From positions 2,666,001 to 2,730,000 of the forward strand of contig CP018627.1 in assembly GCA_002021875.1 (NCBI GenBank): DNA of 64,000 bases, read 5' to 3'. The notes below the pieces were generated by a model that was given only the letters and a program-made list of their open reading frames with translations, ran no database searches and was not told where the DNA came from. Origin of the DNA: Streptomyces hygroscopicus. GTDB taxonomy: Bacteria; Actinomycetota; Actinomycetes; Streptomycetales; Streptomycetaceae. This document shows positions 43,404-53,000 of this stretch, one piece after another (the first letter of the stretch is position 1; each line of letters starts with the position of its first letter). The translations under genes and the position numbers were made by a program.

Positions 43404-45638
43404 CGCGGCCCGGCCCTCGCCCGCGGCCACGGTGAACGCGCTCTTCACCGTCTGCGTCACCGTGTTGCCGTCCGAGTCGGTCCCGGTGACGCGCAGGGAC
43501 GCGTCCCGGCCCGCCGCCGAGTCCGGAGTGGTCCAGTCCGCGCGGAACCGGCCCTTGCCGAGCGCGGTGGTGGACGCCGCGGTCCAGCGCTCACCGTCGT
43601 CGAAGGACACCTCGACCCTCGCCTTGGTGACCGCGGGCGGGGCAACCACCCCCGGCACATGTCCGAAGCCGACGACGAGATGGCCGTCACCGGCCGGGCT
43701 CGTGCCGTCCAGCCCGGTGTCGAGCCGGTAGTGCGGGACGACGACCGGCAGCGCCGAGCACTCGCCGGGCCCGTCGTACTCGCCCGCCTCCGACACACAC
43801 GTCCAGTTGTCCGGCACGGTCTGGCCGCCCGAGTGCCCCGAGGCGAAAGTCCACTCGGTGTGCGTGGTCAGCGACTGGCGGAAGTCGCCGTTCGTCCTGG
43901 TCTGGTCGTACACCACCGTGTACGGGGCCTTCTTGGGCGGCACGGTCAGGACGCCGCCGGGGACGCCGTCCCCCTCGTACAGGGTCGTGTCACCGGAGAC
44001 CACCGCGAAGTGCGAGGAGGTGATGTCGGACGGGACCGCGAGGACGTGGTGTCCGGCGGAGTCCATGACCGTGGCCGTGGCCAGGGAGAAGGTGAGGGCG
44101 TCGCCCTTGCGGCAGGCCGCGCAGTACCACGTCTCGTCCGCGGCGGCGCCCGGCGCGGGCTCGGTGAAGCCCGGGACCAGCGGGCCGCGCAGCCAGTCGA
44201 CGGTGGTGGTCCGGCCGGGCACGAGGGGCTGCTCCTGGGACACGAAGCGCCGCTCCCCGGCCTTGAGCCAGTCCGCGTAGGAGGTACCGGCGGAGCCGCC
44301 GACGTACTCGGTCCGCCGCGCCGGTGTCTTGAACGGCTCGGACAGCGCCTCGCCGCTCGTCTCGTACGGCAGGTACATCAGGCGCGCGACCTCTTCGGCG
44401 CGGCCCGGTGTATCGCTGTGGTAATTGGTGCGCACCGTGGCCAGTTGGCGTCCGGCGACCTTGTAGTGCTGGTTCTTCGCGATCGTTCCGGCGGGGTTGG
44501 CCAGCTTGAGGTCGTAGGAGTAGGGCGTGGCCGCGTCCGCGGGCGCCTTGCGGTGGGTGTACACGTTGAAGCGCAGGTCGCCGGTGGTGACGGGACGGCT
44601 GGAGGGCTGCACCTGGACGGGCGGGCCGCCGGAGACGCCGACGCCGCCGTTGACCGCCACCGCGCCCTTCGTGTCCTGGCGCAGGTAGTGGAGGATGAGC
44701 TGGTGTTCCTCCGCGGGCCTCGGGGTCGAGAAGGTGACCCGCTCGGTCGCCTTGCGCAGGTCGAGTACGGCCTCGGTGCCGGTGCCGCCGTCGGGGACGG
44801 TGAACTCGGCGGTGGCCATGCGCACACCGGCCGGCTCACCGGCGCTGTCGAAGGCCGGGGCGGAGACCATGGCGGTGTAGTGGCCCGCCGGGACCTCGAC
44901 CCGCGTTTCGCCCTCTACGGCATCGAGGAACGGCTCCTGGTAGAGGGCGGCGTCGTCGGCGTTGGCCAGGGCGAATGACGTGGTGCCCGGGAGGGGCTTG
45001 CCGTCCGTACCGAGCACGGTGATCTTCACCGGGTGGTCCGCCCGCGCCGACGGGCGCGGGGCGGCCCGCACACCGTCCGTGGCGACCGCCGGTGCGACGG
45101 AGGTGACGCCGCCGAACAGCGGGCCCTCGCCCACGGATCCCTTCGCCGCCTCGGCGCCGATCTGCCGCGCCAGCGCCGCGCCGAAGGCGGGGCCCGAGGG
45201 CGGGGCCGTGGCGCCCGCGGTGGCCTCGACCCGCACCGGGGTGGTGGTGACACCGGCCTCGGCGAGGGCGGAGACATTGAACAGCGCGGGGTCCAGGGTG
45301 CGGCCGAGGTACGGCAGCGCGGTCAGCGGAATGACGAAGACATCGTTGTCCAACCGCCGGGTGACATAGTCCGCTTCGGCACCCGGCCGCGGCGCCACCA
45401 CGACGCTCCCGTCCGCGCGGAGCGTGACGCGCTCGCCGGTGACCAGGGTGACGGTGTGGGCCGTCGTCTCGGATGCGACCGGCACGGCGGACGCGGCCGT
45501 GGCGGCGCCTGACATCGGGGCGGGGGCGGCCAGGGCGCCGGGCGCGGGGCCCGCCGCCAGCCCGAGGGCGGCCAGGACACAGCCGGACGCGAGGGCGCGG
45601 GCGCCGCTCGCTCCGGCTCTGATCCGTCGGTACCACAT
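43392..45638 (-). CDS. Secreted S8-peptidase-like protein lacking the protease domain
   Basis: The 748-residue protein has a signal peptide (Arg-rich, cleavage near ALAAPAP) and a region like the N-terminal propeptide of Streptomyces subtilisin-like peptidases (HTVTLVTGERVTLRADGSVVV, DVFVIPLTALPYLGR, LDPALFNVSALAEAG). In S8 peptidases the catalytic core follows; here the chain goes through a short Ala/Gly linker straight into the C-terminal beta domains (VKITVLGTDGKPLPGTTSFALANADD to the end). No Asp-Thr-Gly, His-Gly-Thr or Gly-Thr-Ser-Met motifs are present. ATG 45638 follows GGAAGG. It may be an inhibitor, decoy or structural protein. Confidence 0.7.
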   Translation of the reverse strand: MWYRRIRAGASGARALASGCVLAALGLAAGPAPGALAAPAPMSGAATAASAVPVASETTAHTVTLVTGERVTLRADGSVVVAPRPGAEADYVTRRLDNDVFVIPLTALPYLGRTLDPALFNVSALAEAGVTTTPVRVEATAGATAPPSGPAFGAALARQIGAEAAKGSVGEGPLFGGVTSVAPAVATDGVRAAPRPSARADHPVKITVLGTDGKPLPGTTSFALANADDAALYQEPFLDAVEGETRVEVPAGHYTAMVSAPAFDSAGEPAGVRMATAEFTVPDGGTGTEAVLDLRKATERVTFSTPRPAEEHQLILHYLRQDTKGAVAVNGGVGVSGGPPVQVQPSSRPVTTGDLRFNVYTHRKAPADAATPYSYDLKLANPAGTIAKNQHYKVAGRQLATVRTNYHSDTPGRAEEVARLMYLPYETSGEALSEPFKTPARRTEYVGGSAGTSYADWLKAGERRFVSQEQPLVPGRTTTVDWLRGPLVPGFTEPAPGAAADETWYCAACRKGDALTFSLATATVMDSAGHHVLAVPSDITSSHFAVVSGDTTLYEGDGVPGGVLTVPPKKAPYTVVYDQTRTNGDFRQSLTTHTEWTFASGHSGGQTVPDNWTCVSEAGEYDGPGECSALPVVVPHYRLDTGLDGTSPAGDGHLVVGFGHVPGVVAPPAVTKARVEVSFDDGERWTAASTTALGKGRFRADWTTPDSAAGRDASLRVTGTDSDGNTVTQTVKSAFTVAAGEGRAAGQN

Positions 45639-45837
45639 GAGGGGGATCCTTCCTTGACGGTGGATCAACGTGACGGGGGCAATATGAAGGGGACGGCGGG
45701 GCCAACGTGACGGGGGATCAGTGGGCACTTTTACGCCCCACAGGTTCGCCACCGAAAGAGATCACTGCCAGGTACGGGCCAAAGGTGGCCGAAAAGCGCC
45801 GCTTTGAGGCGTTAACCGAGCATGCGGCCACCCCGGA
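45639..45837. other. Gap between the S8-like gene and the VWA remnant
   Basis: The segment should contain the promoter of the S8-like gene (minus). No gene is visible; it includes a fairly AT-rich stretch near 45755-45815. Confidence 0.4.
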
Positions 45838-46049
45838 CAGCCCATTTCCATCGTCCTCATGACCGATGGCGAGCACACCTCCGGCATCGGTCTCAAGGAG
45901 TTCCAGCGCCGGTACGCGGCACAGCCGGAGGCGGTCCGCGACGTCCCACCTTCCCGCTCCGGTTCGGCGAGGCGGACACCGCGGAGCTGACCCGGGCGGC
46001 GCGTACGACCGGCGGGCGCATGGTGGACGCCATCGCGATCTTCAGCTGA
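45838..46049 (+). pseudogene. Remnant of a VWA-domain protein, frameshifted
   Basis: One frame reads QPISIVLMTDGEHTSGIGLK then EFQRRYAAQPEAVRDVP, typical of the end of a von Willebrand A domain. It then runs off into nonsense, and the adjacent frame continues TFPLRFGEADTAELTRAARTTGGRMVDA to a TGA at 46047-46049, the usual next segment. A single-base deletion near 45945-45955 explains this. No start codon and no upstream part of the domain are present, so the gene is both truncated and frameshifted. Confidence 0.8.
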
Positions 46050-46071
46050 AGTGCCCCGCGCTAGGGGGCGT

Positions 46072-47007
46072 TCAGCCGAGCAGCAGGCTCCGGCGCCATA
46101 GCGGGCGCTGGAGCGCGGTGATCATTCCGGCGTCGGTGAGGAAGGCGACGAGGCGCTCGCCCGCCCAGCGCATGGTCCGCCGGAAGTGCGGATTGGCGCG
46201 GGCCTCGCGGGCGGCGCGGCGCGGGTCGAGGCCCACGGCGCGGTAGATCGGGGCGTTGGTGTACGTGGTCATGGCCAGCATCGCGCACCAGGCGGTCAGC
46301 TGCCGGTGGAACTCCAGGACGGCTCCCGACCTGCCGCGCCGGGCGTCCAGGAGTTCGGAGTGGGCGAAGCGGATATGCCGTGACTCCTCCATCACATGCA
46401 GGCGCGACACCTGCCGTACGAGGGGCTGCACCCGCTCGTCGCCCATGGCCTCGCGCTGGAACCGGTCGTAGACCTCCTCGATCAGCAGGGCGGCCGCGAA
46501 CAGGCTCGCGCCGCGCAACCGCGGGAGCACCGCCCGGCCCAGGTGCCGGACGAGGGCCGGCGGCCGGTAGACCGGGCAGCCGAGGGTGCCCAGGGCCCGG
46601 CCGAACATGGCGACGTGGCGCGTCTCGTCGGCCACCTCGCTCAGTGCGTAGTGGGTGCGTGGCGACGCCGGGTCGCGGGCGGTCAGATAGCCGGTGAGCA
46701 TCTGCATCAAGGTCAGCTCGAACCAGGTGGCCATGCTGATCATGTTGGCCCACTCGCTGCGGGAGAGCGCGAGGCGCCGCTCCTCGCTCAGCCGGTGCCA
46801 CGTGGGGGTGGCGTACAGCGACATCCGCTCCGGCTGGAGATACCAGCGACCGGGCTCGGGCGGGGCGTCCCAGTCGATGGCGAGGGCCGGGTCGTAGGTG
46901 TGCTTGGCCGCGGTGCGCAGCAGGCGTCCGGCCGCCTCGGCCGGTGTCTGGCGTGGCGTACCCGTCGGGGCGGGCGCGGACCGCCCGCGCGGATGTGGTT
47001 CGCTCAC
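46072..47007 (-). CDS. AurF-like diiron oxygenase coupled to the PKS
   Basis: The 311-residue protein is an all-helical ferritin-like diiron enzyme. Ligand candidates are Glu97 (MATWFELTLMQML), Glu124/Glu128-x-x-His131 (ALSEVADETRHVAMF), Glu177/178 (LLIEEVYDRF), and Glu208-x-x-His211 (HVMEESRHIRFAHSEL), matching the AurF/CmlI family. Known members oxidise aryl amines to nitro groups, but other members act on other substrates. The GTG start overlaps the PKS stop as GTGA, so the two proteins are made in step and the oxygenase should act on the PKS product or intermediate. Confidence 0.85.
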   Translation of the reverse strand: MSEPHPRGRSAPAPTGTPRQTPAEAAGRLLRTAAKHTYDPALAIDWDAPPEPGRWYLQPERMSLYATPTWHRLSEERRLALSRSEWANMISMATWFELTLMQMLTGYLTARDPASPRTHYALSEVADETRHVAMFGRALGTLGCPVYRPPALVRHLGRAVLPRLRGASLFAAALLIEEVYDRFQREAMGDERVQPLVRQVSRLHVMEESRHIRFAHSELLDARRGRSGAVLEFHRQLTAWCAMLAMTTYTNAPIYRAVGLDPRRAAREARANPHFRRTMRWAGERLVAFLTDAGMITALQRPLWRRSLLLG

Positions 47008-50000
47008 CGCGCACCGCCTGCCGTAACCGAGCGGTCGGGTCCGGCCTGGGCCGGGACGGGACGGGGTCCTGCCGGTGTTTGGACTTCCGTGGCGGCGGGG
47101 GCTTCCGTCGCGGGGCCGGGGCCCGGTGGGACGCCGGGCGGAGCCGTGACCTGCAGTCCCAGCCGGAGCTGCACGATTCTGGCGAACTCGGCGATGGTGC
47201 CGTTGCTGCGCAGCAGTTCCATGGGCGGGATGTCGAGTTCGTAGCGCTGGTTGAGCGAGAGGAGCACCTGAGCGGCCATCAGGGAGTCCATGCCGTAGGA
47301 GTCCAGGCGCCGGTGCGGGTCGAGTGCCTCGTCGTCCATCTGCAGGACCTCCGCGAGCAGCCGGGTGAGCTGATCGACGAGGTGGGCGAGGGCGGTCTCC
47401 TCGTCCATGAGGGAGAGCCGGCGCAGGAGTTGCTCGCGGGTGGCCTCCCCGTCCCCCGCCTGGGGCGGTACGAGGTCACCGAGGCGCGGGGCGCGCAGCA
47501 GGGGCAGCAGAACGGCGGCGCGCGACCAGTCCGCCCGGGAGACGCCCACCACCGCGGGGGCGTCCGGCCGGTCGTCGCCGAGCAGCCGCCGGCCGTGGTC
47601 GAGGGCGGTGTGCGGGGCGAGGGGCTCGATGCCCAGGCCGTGGAGGGAGTCGAGCAGGTCGTTGCGGGCCGCGTAACCGATCTCGTCGATGGCGCCCCAG
47701 GCGAGGGTGAGCGCCGGTTCGCCGTCCCGGCGGCGCAGCCGGGCCAGGCCCTCCAGGTAGAGGTTGCCCGCCGTATAGGCCGACTGCTTGAAGTTGCCCA
47801 CCATGGCGGTCGTGGAGGAGTAGCACAGGAAGAAGTCCAGCGGACGCCCGCGGGTGAGGGTGTCCAGGACATGGGCTCCGGCGATCTTGGGCCGCAGGAC
47901 TGCGCTCATCCGCTCGGCGGTCAGCTCGGCGAGGGGCGCGTCGTCCAGGGCCATGGCCGCGTGGACCACACCGCGCAGCGGATGGCCGTTCTCCTCGACG
48001 TCCTTCAGCACCCGGCGCATCGCCTCCGCGTCGGCGGTGTCCGCGGCGTACGCGGTGACCCGCACCCCGTCCGGGGCGAGCGCGTCGCGCACGGCGGCGG
48101 CCTCCGGACCGCGGTCCCCGCTGCGGCTCACCAGGGCGAGATGCCGGGCGCCGAGCCCGGCGAGCCACTGTGCGGTGGCCGCGCCGAAGCCGCTGGTGCC
48201 GCCCGTGACCAGATAGGAGGCGTCGGGGTCGAGGCGGGGTGCGCGGGGCGCGGTGGGCGTCGCACGCGCGGGCGGAGAGGCGTACAAGGGGGCTGGTTCG
48301 ACGGCGCAGGGCTCGTCCAGCGGGTCGAACGTGACGACGACCTTGCCGATGTGGCGTGAGTGGCGCATCAGCACGAAGGCGTCCGCCACGCGGGCGGCGG
48401 GGAAGACGGTGTGCGGCAGCGGCTGGAACTCCGCCCTTTTCTCCGGCGCCTGGCCGTCCCCCAGTTCCTCTGGTGCCTGGCCGCCCCCCAGTTCCTCTGG
48501 CGCCTGGCCGCCCCCCAGTTCCTCTGGCGCCTGGCCGCCCCCCAGGGTCCGCCCCACGTCCTCCAGGAGGTCTCCCAGCAACCGGGGGTCGCGCAGCACG
48601 GTGGTCAGATCCACGCCGTGGAAGGAGATGTGGGAGCCGAAGGGGCGCAGCGGCAGGGTCCGGTCCTCGTAGAAGTCGCGCTTGCCGAGTTCGATGAAGC
48701 GGCCGCCGGGGCGGAGCACCTCCAGGCCCCGCGCCAGGGCCTGTCCGGAGAGGGAGTTGAGGACGATGTCCACTCCCCTGCCGTCGGTGAGGTCCATGAC
48801 CTGGACGGTGAAGTCCAGCGAGCGTGAGTCGAGGACGTGTGCCACGCCGAGTGCGCGCAGCAGGTCGCGTTTGGGCTCGCTGCCCGCCGTGGCGATGACC
48901 GTGGCGCCGTGTGCCCGTGCGTAGTGGAGGGCCGCGAGGCCGACGCCACCGGCCGCGCCGTGCACGAGCACGGTCTCCCCCGCCCGCATCCGGGCGGTGT
49001 ACAGCAGGCTGTAGTGGACCGTGCAGAGGGCGACCGGCACGCTGGCGGCCTCCGCGAAGGTGACTCCCACGGGGATCGGCCACAGATTGCGGGCCGGGCT
49101 GACCACTTGGGAGGAGAGCGCCCCGGTGAGCAGCCCGACGACCCGGTCCCCGGGCGCGAAGCGGTCCACACCGGGCCCGCAGGCGGTGACCACGCCCGCA
49201 CATTCGAGCCCGAGGTTTTCCTCGCGCGGGCTGCCGGCCAGTGCCTCCGTGGGCAGCAGCCCGACCGTCTGCATGATGTCCCGGTAGTTCAGGGAAGCGG
49301 CGCGCACCTCGACGACCACCTCTCCGGGACCCGCGACCGGCGGGGGGATCTCCTGCCAGGCGAGGCGGTAGGAGAGGCCGGGCCGGCGCACCCGCAGGGC
49401 GAACGGCGGCGGGGCCGCGCCGTCGGCGAGGGGGACGGCGGGCGGCAGGGCGCGCTCGCGCGGGACGAAGCGGTCGTGCGCGGTGAGCACGATCTCGTCC
49501 TCGTCGGCGGCATCGGCGGTGTCGGGGGCGTCCGGGGCCTCGGTGTCGAGGAGTTCGCGGACCAGCCGGGCGGCGTCCGCGGCCGGGTCGCCGCCCCGGC
49601 ACAGGCTCAGGCGGCGCCCGCGCAGGTCGGGTTCCTCGTTGGCCAGGCAGCGTGCCACGCCCCAGGCGGCGGCGTCGGTGGGGTGGGTGATCGGTCCGGG
49701 GGTGGCCTCGGCGCCGTGCGGCCTGGTGACGAGCCACAGCCGGACCCCGGCGGGCGAGCCGAGGGACCGGTGCGCCTCCGCCACGGCCCGCAGCGTCTGA
49801 CCGGCGTGGGTGGCGCGGGCGACGGCTTCCTCGGCGTCGTCGGGTTCGGCGCCGCCCAGGATCAGGACGACGGTCGTCTCGCCGGTGCCGGCCTCGGTCA
49901 GCGCCCGGCTCCACGCGGCGGCGTCGGTGTGGGCGTCGGTGACGACGCTGTGCCCGGCGCCGTGTGCGGTCAGCGCCTCGGTGACGGCGTGGGGCAGCGG

Positions 50001-53000
50001 GTCGTCGGCCGTGTCGCCGCGGACGATGTACGCGGCGGACGGGGCAGGGGGTGGCGGTGCGGCGGCGGGGGCGGGGGCACCACCGGCCGCGGCGAGGAAG
50101 ACGGAGGCGTGGTCGCGTCCGGGCGGCTCGGTGTCGCCGGTGCGGACACAGGAGGTGAAGCCGCACCGGCGCAGGAGCGCGGGCCACTGCTCGCGGGTCA
50201 GCAGCGGGGAGCCGGGCCGCAGACCGGTGTCGGTGCGGTGGTGGAAGCTGTCGAGGGCGCCGAAGACGGGGAGCAGGACCTCCGGCTCATGGCATTCGAA
50301 GGCCAGCAGGTGTCCGCCGGGCGCGAGGAGCGAGGCCACGCGGCCGAGGGCGGGCTCCAGGTCCTTGGCCGTGTGCAGCGCGTTGGCGGCGATGACGAGG
50401 TCGAAGCCCTGTGGGTGGTAGCCCTGTTCGGCGAGGTCCCGGTCCAGGTCGAAGGTGCCGTATTCGATGAAGTCGTAGTCGCCGAAGCGGTTGCGGGCGC
50501 GGGTCGGGTAGGCCGGTGAGACATCGGTGTAGCGGTAGCGGGTGCGGTCGGCGGGCAGCAGGGGCAGCAGCGCCGCGGTCATGCCGCCGGTGCCGGCGCC
50601 GATCTCCAGGACGCGCAGCGCGCGGTCGGCGGGCCAGTGGGCCAGCAGGGCGCGGAGCAGGGCCTGGGCGAGGCGGTTGTGGAAGCGGGAGATCGGCGCG
50701 GTGTCGTAGTACTGCTCCAGGAGGTGCCAGGCCGATTCGGCGCTGAGCAGTGCCAGGGCGCTCGCGCGGCCGGTGAGGACGTCCGCCAGATGCCGGGTCA
50801 GGTGTGTCGTCAGGGCGATCCGGTGCACATCCCCGGGGGCCCGGACGAGGGCCTCGCGCACCGGCGGCGGGGTGTGGCGGGCGTCGGGCGTCAGACACCG
50901 GCCGCCGGAGGTCTCGGTGAGCAGGCCGCGGCGCAGCAGCAGGGGTTCGAGCAGGGCGATCAGGGGGCGGTGCCGCTCCTCCATACCGGCCGCCACGAGG
51001 TCGTCGGCGGTGAACGGCGCGGCGGGGTCGGGCAGCAGGCGGGCCAGCGCGGCGGCGGCCGAGCGCGCGGTCAGCTCCTCGTCGTGACGCGAGGTCAGGT
51101 CGTAGCGGGTCGTGCGCCACCGCTCCCGTACGGCGTCCAGACGCGGTGCGGCGTCCCGGAGGATGGCCTCGGGGGGCGGCAGGGGTGAGGGCGCGGCCGG
51201 GAGGTGGGCGCGGGGAGCGGCTCGCGGAACGGTGTGGTGGAGGGTGACGGGGGTGGTGCGGGCGATCGGGAAGAGGCGCAGCCGGCACTCCTCCAGGCGG
51301 GCGGTGACGGTGCCGTCGGCGTCCGCGACCGTGATGTCCCAGCAGACCTCGCTGTCGGTGGCGTCGCGTTCGGTGACCCACATGATCCCGGTGGGCGACG
51401 GCGCCGACCACACCCGCACCGCGCCGATGGACGCGGGCAGATAGGCGCCCCGCTCCCGCAGCCGGTCGTAGAGGAGGGCGACACCGGTCTGGAGGGCTCC
51501 GTCGAGCAGCGCCGGATGTGCGGTGTATGGGGCGCCCGGGGCCTCGTGGCGGTAGGTGGCGACCGAGGTCCGCGCCCCCAGGCGCACCTCGTCCAGCATG
51601 CGGAAGGCGGGCCCGTAGACGAGCCCCACCTCGGCGCAGGCGGCGTAGTGTTCCTCGCCGCTGACGCGCGTCGCGCACCGGGCGCGCAGCCGCTCCGGGT
51701 CGACCGGCTCGGGCCGGGGGCTCAGCAGCGGGCGCACCCGGGCCCGCGCGTGCGCCCGTGGCTCCGGGCCGCGCTCGTCGGTGCTGGTGACCGTGGCGAG
51801 CGTGGTGTCGGGGTCGAGGCCGACCCGCAGCCGTACGGCGGAGGCGTCGGCCCAGGGCACCACGAGGCTGGCGCTGACGTCGAGGTGTGCCACCTCCACC
51901 GGCCGTCCGTGCACGGCGCGCCCCGCGGCGAGGAGCGCTTCGGCGTATCCGGTGGCCGGCATGACGACGGATCCGCCGAGCCGGTGGTCGGCGAGCCAGG
52001 GCACGAGGACGGGCTCGATCGCGCCCTCCCAACTGGGGACGGCGGTGGGCATGCGCTCGCCGAGCAGGGGGTGGACGATGACGCCGTCCCCGCTGGAGTT
52101 GGCCCAGGAGCGGGGGGTGCCGGACCAGTGGGGCTCGTACTGCCACGGGTAGGCGGGGAGCCGGGTGACCCGGCCCGGCACCGGGAAGTGCCGGGTGAGA
52201 TCGGCCGAGGCCCCGGCCGCGAGCGCTCCGGCCGCCGCCGCGCCGAGGGCGGCGGGACCGTCCGCCCCGCGGCGCAGGGTGGGCAGGACGACAGTGCCGC
52301 CGGTGCGAGTGCCGACGCCGGTTTCCATGCCGGTCCCGATGCCGGTCCCGATGCCGGTCCTTCCGCGCCGGGACGCCACGCGCCGGAGGTAGGCGCGCAG
52401 GACGGGATGGGGGCCGATCTCCAGGAGGATGCCGGCCCCGTCCGCGAGGACGCGCCGCACCGCGTCCGCGAAGAGCACCGGGCGGCGCACGTTCTGCCAC
52501 CAGTACGCCGCGTCCAGATCGGTGCCACGGGCGCGGAAACCGGTGACGGTCGAGTAGAACGGCACCCGGACCGGCGACGGCGTCACGTCGGCCAGGCGGG
52601 TGCGGAGCTCGTCCTCGGTGGGGTCCATGTGGCGGCTGTGGAAGGCGTAGTCGAGGCCCAGATCGCGGAAGAAGACGCCCTCGGAAGCGAGTTCGGCGCC
52701 GAGCAGGTTCAGGGCCTCGGCGTCACCGGCCACCGTGACGTCCTCGGCGCTGTTGACACCGGCGATCTCCAGCTTCTCCCCGTATCCCGCGAGGGCCTTC
52801 GCGGCCCGGTCGGCGGACAGCCCGACGGCGGCCATCCGGCCACTGCCGACGGTGGTCCCTTGCACCCGGCCACGTTCGGCGATCACCCGCGCCGCGTCCG
52901 GCAGGGACAGCGCTCCGCAGATGTGGGCGGCGGCCACCTCCCCGACGCTGTGGCCGACGACCATGGCGGGCTCGATCCCCCGGGCGCGCAGCACCGCGGT

